From Nilaparvata lugens (lineage: Eukaryota > Arthropoda > Insecta > Hemiptera > Delphacidae), in contig NC_052509.1 of assembly GCF_014356525.2 (NCBI RefSeq), forward strand, positions 35,460,001 to 35,524,000: a DNA stretch of 64,000 nucleotides. Direction: 5' to 3'. The position numbers were made by a program, and so were the translations under genes. The notes below the pieces were generated by a model. The model was given only the letters and a program-made list of their open reading frames with translations, made no database searches and was not told the DNA's origin. Positions within the stretch are counted from its first letter, which is position 1; each line of letters starts with the position of its first letter. Below, one piece after another: positions 36,600 to 47,286 of the stretch.

Positions 36600-37230
36600 T
36601 TTTTCAAAGTTTTTTGATTTGTATATCATCAAGCTATCAAAATGAAAAAGTTTTCTCAGGAAAAAAATTTTTTCTGATCATTACTTTTTGAGATATGAGC
36701 GCCTAAAGTTTAAATTTTAGGGACAGAAGATTTCAAAGTCAGTAAGTGATAAATTCATGAGATTTAAGGCCAAGTTGCACAAATCCGGTTAAATTTCATC
36801 CATTATTAATTTCACGAGAACCAATCAGAGAAGGCCTTTTTGATAAGATGGCTTCTCTGATTGGTTCTCGTGGAATTAATCACAGTTGAAATTTAACCGG
36901 CTTTTGTGCAACCGGGTCTAAGAGGATATATTATTCTCCATGGTATTTTTGATCTAGTGAAACAAAAATTCTCTGAAAATATCAATTTTTAAGATGGATA
37001 TTCATTCAATTTACTAAAAATAACTTTTGGTTGAGTTATTCTTGGTAAATTGAATAACTTTTTCAAAAATTGATATTTTCATAAAATTTTTGTTTTACTA
37101 GATCAACAATACCATGGAGAATCCATCCTCTAAATCTCATAGATTTATATCTTAGGTACAGAATTTGAAATGTTATGTCCCAAAAATTCAAACTTCAGGT
37201 TTGAATGCGCCTCTAGAAGGCTAACTAAAC
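36600..37230. mobile_element. Large foldback repeat with a nested MITE
   Basis: The segment 36905-37000 (AGGATATATTATTCTCCATGG...) is mirrored at about 37055-37135 (CCATGGAGAATCCATCCT), and outer blocks around 36690-36740 are mirrored near 37160-37205. Nested inside at 36774-36920 is a 146-bp MITE with AGTTGCACAAATCCGG / CCGGCTTTTGTGCAACC ends and arms running through ACGAGAACCAATCAGAGAAG. Confidence 0.7.
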
Positions 37231-37796
37231 AAAACAGTCATATTTGAATTTTGATTTTCAGTTCTGTTGATTATGTATGAGTGAGTGAGTGAATGAATTA
37301 GTGCCATTTCGTTTTTTTATATTATATATAAAATAATTCCATTTATATTATACTTGCAGTAACCCGTGCTTCACAAGGATCTATTTTCAAACTTGATAAT
37401 CTGAAAACTTGACGTAATGAAATTTTGAAGAATTTAAAATAGGCCTTGGTTAATTAAGAATCTAGCCTATGTGGAAAATTTCATGTTATTTAGTCCAGTA
37501 GTTCAGAAGTGATGATGCATCAAACATAATTATTTTCCTATCCCGTGCGTGTATAAGCCAACTCTTTATTTTATTATAGATATGGTTAACGACTGCAAGA
37601 GATAGGAGTGTGGAACAGAATATTTGTGAATCTATGATAGCGCCAGAAGTGTCTCGAACACAATAGTAGGTACATGAACTTTTTGAAAGTGATTTGAAAA
37701 AAATGTTAAAACAACAGAACTGAGAGTTGTCAACCTTATCATTCTACCTCCATTTAGAGAGGCTTTTGTTTGAGCCGAATGAAATCTTCTATCTTC

Positions 37797-37821
37797 TATA
37801 TATATATATATATAATATATA

Positions 37822-37889
<68 letters not shown>

Positions 37890-37892
37890 TAT
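37797..37892. repeat. (TA)n microsatellite
   Basis: AT dinucleotide array joined directly to a half copy of the AAAACAGGAGACACA MITE. Confidence 0.95.
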
Positions 37893-38000
37893 ATTAAAAC
37901 AGGAGACACAATATAAATAGATTGAAAACACTCAAAAACTTACGTTAGAAATGGGGGGAAATTTTCGGAGACTGAGTCTCCTTTCTCAACCGAGAAGACT
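37893..38000. mobile_element. Half copy of the AAAACAGGAGACACA MITE
   Basis: Shares the left end and the TCTCCTTTCTCAACCGAG block with 32627-32806, but the right end is missing. Confidence 0.65.
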
Positions 38001-38940
38001 GCAGTTTTGAATCCAATGGTCGTGTGACCACAGAGTACATATATACTCGGGATATACATCCCACTATCATTTTGGCATCTTTCCATAATGCCTACATTTT
38101 GGCATCCCCATGAAATTGAGGAGTATATTGGTTTTTCATGGAAGTATATTAGGGTTTTGTATGTGTTCCACTTCGAATTTTTACTTTGGTTTATTGAAAA
38201 ACATGAAAATAAAAATTGATTTTTCCCTATCCACCCCACCGGCAATTCCAGCTTCTTTTAATTATGAAGACAAAGGTGTGTCCGGCGTATACTTTCATAC
38301 ACTTTGACGACAATCTGAAGCCCAGTTGAATATACAGTGCTTGGAATTTTCACATTGCAGCGTTTTCGGCATCCGGCGGTGTTGCCAGTTTTTTGAGCTG
38401 CTTGAACACAACCGTAACCTTCGTGCAATAACAGTCTGGGTTTCAGAATCATGCTTTGTGAAGTTACTGAGTGGACGAGAAATGCGGACCTAGCGAGTTT
38501 TCAAAAACCGAGTTCACATCATACCACTGTCCACTGAAGTTGAATTTTGTTCTTGTTTCTTCCACAGCACATTAGTACGAGTGATGTTGGATTATTTGAA
38601 TACTTTTAACCATGGCATATAGAAGATTATGATCCCTATGAACCGTGCTATGAATGATTAATATCACTCGTTGATATCAATAATTATTATTCATATCCTT
38701 TTCTAAGGGTTTTTTGCTTGCAATAGAACAGCTCTTTGCCTTTATACATCGCAACTGTCAAGTGTCCAGAGTAAGGAAATAAAAATGAATAATTCTTATT
38801 CATATCCAAGTAAAGGCTTCATATTCTTTCTAAAAAATTCCAAGACATAGAAAAATCAATCATGTGAGCCAATTCATTACTACTACTTCTATTTGCACAA
38901 CTTCTTATGTAGAGAGTAAACTGACGATTATTTTCAGGTT
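38001..38940. other. Non-coding stretch
   Basis: No supportable gene; short open frames on both strands lack family features. Confidence 0.45.
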
Positions 38941-38959
38941 TCTTATACTATGGAAGATA

Positions 38960-39540
38960 TTCAGAGGGTGTCTCAGTAGTTGTTCTAGTGTCACAGTTTT
39001 GAATGCATAATATGATCTTTTTCAAGGTACTATCACCTCGATTCTCTTCATTCTCTATGTCAACGATTTTTTGAATTGAAGGCATTTGTCAATTCAAGTA
39101 TGATATCCTTTGCAGATGATACTGCAGCTATTTTCCACGGTAAAACTTGGATTTAATTTCACACCATAGCTGAACAAAGCATATTACGAATTGGCTAGAT
39201 TGGAATACCTTCTGTGATAATATAGATAAAACTAACCACATAACCTTTTAAGTAAATAAAATAGGACAGCCTGTCGATAATGAAGAGTTAAGGCCTCATC
39301 TTATTTTCCACTTTATTCTATTTATGGGAAACAATAGTTGGCTAGGTATTTTTCCTCCTTTCTTTTTATTTTCAGCAAACACCATCATGAAACTTCTTTT
39401 TGTATTTCTATTAGAAATTTGTATTCTAATGTATTATTTTTGTATTCTGATTTCTTTTGTGTGTTTTTGTGTTGAATTGAAAACATTGATTGAGTTGAAG
39501 GTCCACTATGTTAAATTCATTCAATAGTACTCTGATATCG
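38960..39540 (+). pseudogene. LINE reverse transcriptase remnant and 3' end
   Basis: The reading frame, with interruptions, gives LFILYVNDFLN and SFADDTAAIFHGKTW, the palm motifs of a LINE reverse transcriptase. Around 39300-39540 a 3' untranslated end begins near the GGCTAGGTATTTTTCCTCC block. The same 3' end occurs at about 61060-61260, where it follows a different part of the same kind of reverse transcriptase. Confidence 0.7.
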
Positions 39541-41089
39541 TGACTTACAGTATTAATATATTAAAACTGGAATCCTAGTTTGCATTATCAGTACCTAATT
39601 TTTATCAGTGGATACTTCACTTGATATCTTTCTTTCTGGAATGTTAGCACCTAGAGTGCTAACTCTGCCCTAATATAGGCAATTGATCAATCAATCTTTC
39701 TCTGGAGATTTCTCTCTATCCTTGGTAACCTTTGTAAACTCCCAAGTCCCAAAAATGGACCATGAGACTGATCTACGTCTTTCCACTTAGAAATACCGAT
39801 TGAAATACACCAATTTCGAAATAAACATTCTTGCATTGAAAATATTATCTACAATTATAATTATTACCGGTATCGAATTATAATTACGTGTCTTTTGAAA
39901 AAAAATCACTGAGAAGATCAAATTCTATGGAGTAAAGAATTGTTCCAGTAATCTCCAACACGTTTGAAAATACTGAAATTTAATTAAGTTGATGGGATAT
40001 GACAAAATACCTATAATAATTTTTATCATTTCATATTCACGTAATATTTAAAAATTAAAATTTGAATCAGTTCCCTTTCTTTAGTCCCAATAACACATCA
40101 TGCAATAGCATTATCATTGTCAACTCTGAAAACCGATCAATGAAAATTGACTCTCAAGCTCTTTTTGCTAATAATAGATGATCATTTTAACAACGAGTTC
40201 AACATGCCTCGTATACTTAGACTCATTTGCTCCAATTTGGCATGTACTGTGTATATTTACTTGTTCAAATTTATTTTGGTTTCAACATTTTTCGATTTCT
40301 ACATTTATTTATAAGGGATTATTAAGTCTACTTTCATAAGTATTTTTGAATTACGCATTAATATAAACTCGTAATCTATAACAAGGTAATATACAATCCC
40401 TACTACCTTTTACGGTGAACTAGGCTTTTGTGTGTTGTGAGGAGGGCTGGTTTGTTTTGTGAGTTGGCGCGAAAATGCTTGCTTTACAAGGGCTGTCTGA
40501 ATTATGTTGAGTAGTTGATTTCAACTTTGCTCATTCTCTTTCTCTCTCTCTCACTCAAATTGCCCTTATTAAAGGCAATCAATCAATTAATCTCTCTTAT
40601 AACATTCGTTCATAATATTATAGTGTTGTACATTTCTTTATCTCTCATTAATAGTCTAGAGTTTAGGGTTGCAGCTGTCGCGCTATCATTTTTGTAGCAT
40701 CATAATCGTTGGTTCATAATTATTCATTTATCAACGATACAGCCAACTTCAATTAATTCTTCATAGTAAAATTTGAAAAATTAATGAACGGTCTGAAGAT
40801 GAAATGCAATTCCTATTTGATAATACAATATTGTTCTGTATCTACTCAAATCGACCAAGTTTAAACTGTCCATGAATGTCCATTCCTGGAAAAAGTTATC
40901 ATGGATATAATTTCCACTAACACTCCACTGGGAAGATGAAAATGGAAAATGGAGTAGAAGTGCAGTAGAAAAAAGAAAAAGATATAATGAAGATGTTCAA
41001 CAAAGAAGTTAGAAAAAATAGAATAAGAGGACGAAGAAGAAAGGAAAAAAACAGAAAAAAAGAAAGATATAAAAGAGGGAAGAGGAGTG
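39300..41089 (+). repeat. Duplicated host segment, left copy, left part
   Basis: Directly repeated, with about 10-15% divergence by eye and some indels, at about 61050-62752. Shared blocks include AATCAATCAATC, GTTGATTTCAACT, GCAGCTGTCGCG, TCATAATCGTTGGTTCATAATTATT and the ACACTCCACTGG...AAGATGAAA block next to the Polinton. The copy is interrupted at 41089 by the Polinton and resumes at 59742. Confidence 0.85.
41084..41089. repeat. Polinton target site duplication, left
   Basis: GGAGTG directly before the AGT end at 41090; repeated at 59742-59747. The unoccupied version GGAGTGTGATTC lies in the paralogous segment at 62747. Confidence 0.9.
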
Positions 41090-41313
41090 AGTAGATGAAT
41101 TTCAAGACTTTGAAGCCACTTTTTTGCTCGAAATCCCCTCCCCCTCTCCCCCCTCGTCCATCCCGCCTCCCCTCCACCCGACCTGAGGGTGGGGTGTGTT
41201 CTAAAAATAGATTTCCCCCCTCTCTCTCTCTCTCTCTCTCACTCTCTCTCCCTCTCTCTCTCTCCTTCTCCTTCTCCCTCTCCCTCTCTCTCTCTCTTAT
41301 CTTATCTAATCTA

Positions 41314-41347
<34 letters not shown>

Positions 41348-41778
41348 AATCTAATCTAATCTTCCCCTCCCCCAGTGAGGACGAGGGGGATGAAGAAGGA
41401 GAGAGTGATCTCTCTCTCTCTCAGTGAGGGAAAAAATAATTTCCCTGTGAGGGGAGTGAGGGAAAAAATAATTTCCCTGTGAGGGGAGTGAGGGAAAAAA
41501 TAATTTCCCTGTGAGGGAAAAATTCTCTACTGACAGATTAAAGTGAATCCATATTACTACATCTAATAATCTAATGCTGTCAAATTAAAGTGAATCCATA
41601 TTTCTACATCTATACTGTCAAATTAAAGTGAATCCATATTACTACATCTAATAATCTAATGCTGTCAAATTAAAGTGAATCCATATTTCTACATCTATAC
41701 TGTCAAATTAAAGTGAATGCATATTTCTACATCTAATGCTTAATAATAATAATAATAATGGTTTGCTTTCCACCTGAC
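41090..41778 (+). repeat. Left terminal inverted repeat of the Polinton
   Basis: Matches 59095-59741 in reverse complement from AGTAGATGAATTTCAAGAC to GGTTTGCTTTCCACCTGAC. Inside are a (CT)n tract, CTTATCTAAT-type repeats (about 41300-41364), three copies of a GTGAGGGAAAAAATAATTTCCCT unit (about 41424-41518) and five copies of a 37-48 bp unit around CTGTCAAATTAAAGTGAATC (about 41528-41740). The long open frames through it are repeat artefacts. Confidence 0.93.
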
Positions 41779-42472
41779 TAGGTGGAATTGAGAATTCATT
41801 GAAACTTGTACAATCAAAATTCTCACTCATTTTTGATCTTATTAGCTTGAGCGATTAGAGGCAAGTGGCAAGTGTGTGTCCTTAATGAAAGTACATCGCG
41901 TGCTACACAAACTTTCCTTATCAACATGTTGATGGTATTAACTTAATGGATAAGAACGCGTGCTACTTCGCTTTCCTTATCATGATGGTGATGACAAACA
42001 CTTAATGGGTAGCACTCGGCTCAAGGTTTTAGAGAGAGCAGGATATGCCCCTCGCTTCTCTGTCTCTCACAAGTAGCAGTTGGAGATTGAGCAACTCAGC
42101 CGTCTAGGCAGATGGCACATCTGCTCTCTCCTTCTTTTACTCACTCCATCTCTTACTGGCATCCTTCCTTCTAAATTTCTTTTTTGCTATTCTCTATTAC
42201 GAAAGGCGAGTGAAGCAAGAATACAGACAACAACTAACTAAGTTCCATTTTGATCGAGCGTTCCTATACTGTCAGATTAAAGTGAAACCATATGCTTCTC
42301 TCTGCGCAGCGATCTTTGCATTACGAAAGGCTAGAGAAGGAGAATTCAAACAACACCTTTCTAAACTCTCCTTTGATCGAGCGTACTCTACTGCCAGATT
42401 AAAGTGAAACCATGATCTGCACTCTGATCTTTGCAGCTACACGTTACACCGCTTACCAGTCTTTTTGAGATT
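41779..42472. other. Sub-terminal non-coding region of the Polinton
   Basis: Contains two diverged repeats of about 60 bp starting CTTAATG (about 41881 and 41942). Two copies of a module carrying CTTTGATCGAGCG and AGATTAAAGTGAAACCAT follow (about 42240-42292 and 42370-42412). The latter words resemble the TIR unit, so the TIR repeat family extends inward. No gene seen. Confidence 0.6.
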
Positions 42473-43519
42473 TTATGTTTTCGGCATCAATACGACCCCT
42501 TTGTACTGTGCTAAACCCATTTTTTCTGTAATAATTTTGGCTACCTGATTTTCTGTAAGGTTATGTTGTTTGGCCTCTATCCAGTTCATATGAAAACTAA
42601 CCCAGGCATATCTGGACACAATATCATGTGCTATCCTGTGTATGAATAAATTAAGATAATCTATGAATGGAGCCGAACACTGCAGTCTCATGACAGTGCC
42701 CTCTTCCGAATTTTTAATTGCCTCAGCTATTTCATCACGAACGCTTTTCACAACGACTTCCATCTCGTTTTTCTTAATAAAATCTCCAATATCATTTTTA
42801 GTTGCATACTTTTCTGCAATTTGATTAATCAGAATAGCAATGGCATCTTTTGTAATGAATTGTTCAATACCGTCCATAATATTAGCTTTTATTGCACTTG
42901 CCATTTCAGATAATCGTTTTTCAAACTCTTCCTTTGTTAATGAAGAACTAGTCAATTTTTGCAAAGTAGATTCTAAATATTGCTTATCAATTAGCGATGG
43001 CTGTGTTTCATTTACTTTAGTAAAAATTTCTGTACTAAGCTGTTTTAATTTAGTATTGAGATAGTTTCTGTCCAGCACCTCCAAATTCTTAATTTTATCT
43101 GATATGACTTTTAATTTCTCATCTAAATAAGCTTTATCAACTTTATTGTTGTTAATACTCACCAACTGGGATGAAAAGCTGTCTGTTAAAGTTTTCACTT
43201 CTCCTAGAGCAGATTCTAAAGTTAGAGTTCTCTCTCCAATAGCTTTATCAATATTAGCACTAAAATTTTGTAATGTACTTAGAATATGTTCTCTTTCAAT
43301 TATGCTCACTCCAATATTCTTTGTATTTTCCAAAATGAGTTTGGTTATTTGCGAATCTAAATAAAATTTCACAGCTTCGCTGATTCCTTGTTGATTTATC
43401 CATTCGATTATCTTCTGCGTTATCGAGTCAATATCACACGTAAGATTAGCAACAGCAGCCGCAGCACTAGGTGTATCAATTCGACCGAATCGATGCAGAG
43501 TCATCATAACACTAAACAA
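42473..43519 (-). CDS. Long coiled-coil protein, possible virion fibre or structural protein
   Basis: 348 codons; the likely start is the second ATG pair near 43507, giving MTLHRFGRIDTPSAAAAVAN. The middle (about 60-280) is a long run of heptad-like amphipathic helix with repeated LESALGEVK-, LDEKLKVISDKI-, LNTKLKQLSTEI- and LESTLQKLT-type segments spaced about 30-40 residues apart, suggesting internal duplication. The C-terminal 70 residues are a compact Trp/Tyr-containing tail (YAWVSFHMNWIEAKQ). It overlaps the end of the upstream gene by a few bases, so the two are probably co-expressed. Polintons and adintoviruses often have a fibre-like coiled-coil protein; this assignment is inference from shape only. 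Confidence 0.6.
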   Translation of the reverse strand: MFSVMMTLHRFGRIDTPSAAAAVANLTCDIDSITQKIIEWINQQGISEAVKFYLDSQITKLILENTKNIGVSIIEREHILSTLQNFSANIDKAIGERTLTLESALGEVKTLTDSFSSQLVSINNNKVDKAYLDEKLKVISDKIKNLEVLDRNYLNTKLKQLSTEIFTKVNETQPSLIDKQYLESTLQKLTSSSLTKEEFEKRLSEMASAIKANIMDGIEQFITKDAIAILINQIAEKYATKNDIGDFIKKNEMEVVVKSVRDEIAEAIKNSEEGTVMRLQCSAPFIDYLNLFIHRIAHDIVSRYAWVSFHMNWIEAKQHNLTENQVAKIITEKMGLAQYKGVVLMPKT

Positions 43520-44447
43520 TTAGTTTTGCTTCTTTTAGCTCTTCAATTATAGACGCGATCTCAACATCATGTGCAGTGTTGCCAGAAGCTTTTAAGGAAT
43601 AGAGTAAATTTAATCTTTCCACTAATTCGTCAAAATTATCAAAGTATTGATAAATTCTATCATGAGAATTATTTTTTGCAAATTTCAATAAACCCCATCC
43701 CTTCTTTTTACTAATTTTTTTACTGGGAAATAACTTCTGAATCATTTGCGATTTAATTTCCTGATTTCGTTTAACATACCCTCTTCGATCTAAATGTATG
43801 CCTGTAAGTGTTAAGATTTTTCTATACTTATCCAGATCTCTCTGATTATAAAGATTCGAATTCGGTCTTGAACTGAATTATAACTCAAGTAGACCATGTG
43901 TTAAATGAAATCTTTCATTATTAATATCTATATAACCATCGTCGAATATTACTTGCTGATTTCCAATATAATACACGTCATCTTTAGAATTGTATGAAAT
44001 TCCATAACTAATTGAATTATTCAATTTTTCCGCATGAAACGTTTTTAGATATTGTGACAGCACATCATCGTTTTTACTAGAACCAAGTAAACTGTTTTCA
44101 AATTTAGTCGAGCTTAAAAGATTGTCTGTTGAACTCTCATAGCTTTTATCATAACTCGAGTGTTCATCACCAATTTCCATACTCTCTTGTTCCTCTTTTA
44201 CTTCTTCCTTTTTTACACCAGAGTGAAAACTAGATTTGGTTTTTCCCAATTCAATTATAGGTTCTATCAATGGTGAGAGCGTTTTCCTATTGTATTCCTC
44301 CGATCGTTTTTCAAAATTAACTAAGCTTTTATGCTTGTCGCTGATTACTTTTCTCAATTTCTTAATCTTTTCGATTAAACTCTCCTTCTTGTTATTTACT
44401 ATGTTCCTTCCTCTCCTCCTCCTCCTCCTATATGTTTTAGACAACAT
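43512..44447 (-). pseudogene. Conserved Polinton protein of unknown function, split by a TAA
   Basis: Two open segments in one frame, 44447-43878 (189 codons, starting MLSKTYRRRRRRGRN) and 43877-43512, separated only by TAA at 43880-43878. The N-terminus is Arg-rich, then a coiled coil (LIEKIKKLRKVISDKHK). The conserved part runs through YGISYNSKDDVYYIGNQ to THGLLEL, then past the stop to LDKYRKILTLTG and a KGWGLLKFA segment. From memory, insect Mavericks carry a protein with the same GLxEL...DLxxYxxIL arrangement; its role is not known to me. Basic residues and its position next to the ATPase suggest a virion or core role. The stop probably inactivates it. Confidence 0.7.
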
Positions 44448-44468
44448 GACTGTACAAAGAATTAATCT

Positions 44469-45152
44469 CTACTGAACGGAAAGAATCGTGTCCAGTGAAT
44501 CCCGATATTTTCCTTCCTTTATATCACATTCTTTCAAAATTGTAACAAAATTATGCGGTTTACGATTCCAAACTGTATGACAAAGTTTACTGAAATCTTT
44601 ATAAGAAATATCTCCTCCAACATGATCTCTGTGAATTAATTTGAGACTCAATAAATCCATCTTAAAAATTATAATCATATTTGCATTGTCTCTAGTGAAA
44701 TGTTTTTGTGTAGCTCCATAACTCTGAATTAAATATGCTGTGTCAATATTTCGATGACGTCCCATAGTAAAATATTCTCTTATCTGTGGCACATTGCTCA
44801 GTTGTAAGTCATCAAAAATTACTAAGCTATATTCGGGGATACGGTTCGGATGGGGAATTTGGCTCACATCCTCTTTCATGTGAAATCCGATATTTTTCAA
44901 ACCTGCAAATACCTTCTTGAGAAAAACATATTTTGGTTGATATAAGCTTTTGCTAAATAAGTAAATGTGCTTAAATCTTAAGCCATTTTCAGCAAATACT
45001 AAATTAAATAAGAGATTTGTTTTTCCTCCAGCACTGGGAGAAATAATTAACATTCTTGCATTATGAGGAAGTAAGTCTCCATTTTTACAAAATGCAGGCT
45101 TTTCTTTATCTGTAATTAATTTATCAAAGTTAACAATTGGTATTTGACTCAT
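44469..45152 (-). CDS. A32-like DNA packaging ATPase (FtsK/HerA superfamily)
   Basis: 227 codons from ATG at 45152. Walker A is SPSAGGKTN (about 38-46), followed by LLFNLVF. The LYLFSKSLYQPKY block (about 64-75) is characteristic of Polinton ATPases, and Walker B is YSLVIFDDLQL (about 108-118). An arginine-containing block MGRHRNIDTAYLIQ (about 130) and QKHFTRDNANMIIIF (about 145-160) continue the fold. The enzyme would pump element DNA into capsids. The length is typical and no stop or frameshift is visible, so this is one of the better preserved genes. The next minus-strand gene starts just downstream (ATG at 44447). Confidence 0.9.
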   Translation of the reverse strand: MSQIPIVNFDKLITDKEKPAFCKNGDLLPHNARMLIISPSAGGKTNLLFNLVFAENGLRFKHIYLFSKSLYQPKYVFLKKVFAGLKNIGFHMKEDVSQIPHPNRIPEYSLVIFDDLQLSNVPQIREYFTMGRHRNIDTAYLIQSYGATQKHFTRDNANMIIIFKMDLLSLKLIHRDHVGGDISYKDFSKLCHTVWNRKPHNFVTILKECDIKEGKYRDSLDTILSVQ

Positions 45153-45557
45153 GATTACAAACGTACAGAACGTGATCTGATAAGCTACTGAAAATTTTTA
45201 CAAAAGTTAGATCAGTGCCGCTATGAATGAGAGCAATGACCGAGCAGACATGCATTAGCATAGAGGGGCGTATCAGTCGACAGATTGGAATGTAGACACC
45301 ACTCTCCACCTCCTGTCATCATCATCATCAGACAGAGGATGGATGTATCTACCTTCTCTGTTCCTCACCCTCTTTTCTGCTTATCAGCTATTGAGTGTGC
45401 AAAGATTCTTATATTACGAAATGAAACTATGGATTGAAATGAGAACCAATGTTTGATAATAATACTTCTATTATATTTTCAATGAATGTACATCATGATA
45501 TTTACAATAGATTATTTACAATAAATGTACATGATATTTACAATAGATTACAAAAGA
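45153..45557. other. Non-coding region upstream of the ATPase
   Basis: About 400 bases between the ATPase start and the integrase remnant. It contains a (CAT)n stretch near 45319 and AT-rich direct repeats TGTACATGATATTTACAATAGATTA (about 45488-45556). Likely holds the ATPase promoter; no clear core element recognised. Confidence 0.4.
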
Positions 45558-46067
45558 TTATTTTTCATCTAATAATTGATCTTTACTAATATAACTAGGT
45601 GTTGAAAATCCAATCCATTTCACTAACAATCCTTTTTTATCACGTTTTAATATTTTTTCAATCAAATACACTTGTCTCTCCGATTCGTTTAATTGTGTTT
45701 TTTTAATTTCTTCTGCATAAAACCGACCACTAATTACTTCACCGTTTAGATCTCTCAGTGAGTAGGTTATAGGTTTAGAAGGAAATATAGAGTGAATCAC
45801 AAAATACTCTGCGCTCCAGTTTATGTTATAAGATTTATCGAAAAATAATCGTTTCTTCGAGATTCGCACGATATCACCTAGCTTAAATTTTGGTTTTGAA
45901 TTTTTCAATTTATATCGTCTATTGAATGCAGAATTCAATGACATTAAAACATGAGTACGATTTTTCTTACCAACATTCTTAGGTTTCATTCTAATGGATG
46001 AATGCGTTGTTGCATTATAATTTCGAACTAAACTGTCTAGATTGCTTATCCAGTTTTTTGGTTTTTA
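45558..46067 (-). pseudogene. Integrase C-terminal fragment with chromodomain
   Basis: The open frame from ATG 45989 is 143 codons, but the homologous reading continues upstream to about 46067, giving NWISNLDSLVRNYNATTHSS, the conserved end of an rve-type integrase core. Next comes an SH3-like region (FKLGDIVRISKKRLFFDKSY) and a chromodomain (VYLIEKILKRDKKGLLVKW, then FSTPSYISKDQL). This is the arrangement of Polinton integrases. The catalytic D, D and E lie upstream and are absent: the fragment abuts a truncated ATPase with a frame change, so a deletion joined them. It cannot integrate DNA. Confidence 0.85.
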
Positions 46068-46366
46068 GAAAATACTTTATCCAGAAATATGTATTTATCC
46101 TGTTTCAAACTTTTACTGAATAGATATAGATGACTGAAACTAAGTCCATCAGTATTAAAAATTAAATTCAATACTAGATTTGATTTTCCACATCCTGATG
46201 TGCCTACAATTAATGCTCTAACATTGCTAGGAAATAAACTTCCATGTTTATTTTTATTTTCCTGTTCAGTGGAACAAGAACTAATAACCAATTCATCAAA
46301 GTCGACAATAGCTAATCCATTTTTATTTTTTTTTTTATTTTTTGAAATATCTTTCTCTTCTACCAT
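46046..46366 (-). pseudogene. Second A32-like ATPase, N-terminal fragment
   Basis: 106 codons with VDFDELV, FPSNVRALIVGTSGCGKSN (Walker A) and a HLYLFSKSLKQDKYIFLDKV block, parallel to residues 7-82 of the complete ATPase but clearly diverged from it. It is cut off before Walker B, exactly where the integrase fragment begins. Being so different from the neighbouring ATPase, it suggests two Polinton lineages combined in one element, or an old duplication. Confidence 0.8.
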
Positions 46367-46534
46367 AATATTCTATGTTGTTAGTATGAAGACTTCCTTA
46401 CTACTGTTCAATCAATTATATGTGTACATACTTAATCAGACTAAACCGGCTTCATATATTATTCTAACTTACACATACCTTTACAACTAGAGTAGCTTGG
46501 TTTAATTCAATAAATCAACATAGAATGAGAAACA

Positions 46535-46768
46535 TTATACAGCATTTATTTTTGATAATTCTTTACATAATTCAAGTATATAGTTTACATTCATTAAATA
46601 TGGTATGCAATAATCAAAAATTTGTACAATATCGTCTTTATTTTTCAAACTTTTGTCAATAGTTATAATAATTTTGCATTTATTTATTCGTAACTTACAA
46701 CTAATACATTTATTCCTTAAACCTCTACAAGTATTACTATTATTATTACAATTAATTTTCACATTCAA
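46535..46768 (-). CDS. Small Cys-rich protein, unknown
   Basis: 77 codons, opening MNVKINCNNNSNTCRGL. Four cysteines (CRGLRNKCISCKLRINKC) lie within about 25 residues and could bind zinc or form disulfides. The C-terminal half is a hydrophobic helix-like segment (IFDYCIPYLMNVNYILEL). It lies in line with two more minus-strand genes. I do not recognise it, and it may be a diverged relative of them. Confidence 0.45.
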   Translation of the reverse strand: MNVKINCNNNSNTCRGLRNKCISCKLRINKCKIIITIDKSLKNKDDIVQIFDYCIPYLMNVNYILELCKELSKINAV

Positions 46769-46842
46769 AGCTTTTAGTATTTAATAGTTTTATTCTCTCC
46801 TCAATTAACGAGTTCATCATGATTTCTGTAAAAAAGTTAAAG

Positions 46843-47277
46843 TTATAGTTTGTACAACATTGCTGATTCGCCACACATTTTCATAATTTCAAATGTAAAT
46901 CTTACACTATCAATGTTTTTATCTGTTAACCCATCATCAATGAAATAATACATTTGAATATTCAACCAACCTAATGAATTACAATAGCAAAATTCAGGAA
47001 TTTCCTTTAATTCACATCTTCGATGTCTATCAACTATATTCTTATTTATAATATAACATACGCTTATATGTTCTGACTTCTGTTCTTCACTTTTACCAGG
47101 TTTTATAAATGTTAAATATTCCTCAAACGTTAGTCCTTCTTTTCCGAAATTATTCAATTCTAATATTGTTTTGTCAATAAGTTCGAAATAACAACATCTA
47201 TATTTTTCATCAATTTTATTCGAAAAATAGTTCTTATCAAATGAAATTGAATCCATCTCCAATCTGAAATTAAACAT
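46843..47277 (-). CDS. Unknown protein, paralogue of the next gene (HISVC family)
   Basis: 144 codons. Shares an ordered set of blocks with the 167-codon gene at 47287-47790: a GKEGLTFEEYLTFI segment against GWTNMKYLTFV, then a lysine-rich spacer, HISVCYIIN against HISVCDLYG, and a following C...CxC group (RRCELKEIPEFCYC against CPDSWRCDC). The spacing is similar, so the two are probably tandem duplicates. The conserved cysteines suggest a zinc site. Position beside the promoter region suggests an early or accessory function. No known family recognised. Confidence 0.6.
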   Translation of the reverse strand: MFNFRLEMDSISFDKNYFSNKIDEKYRCCYFELIDKTILELNNFGKEGLTFEEYLTFIKPGKSEEQKSEHISVCYIINKNIVDRHRRCELKEIPEFCYCNSLGWLNIQMYYFIDDGLTDKNIDSVRFTFEIMKMCGESAMLYKL

Positions 47278-47286
47278 AATATGCTA

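Noticed and set aside
37632..37931. Minus-strand open frame across the (TA)n array
   Set aside because: A run of alternating Tyr/Ile encoded by the microsatellite.
41095..41334. Open frame through the CT-rich left TIR, and its counterparts at 59504-59755
   Set aside because: The frames run through (CT)n and CTTATCTAAT simple repeats, are the same repeat read on both sides, and give low-complexity Ser/Leu peptides.
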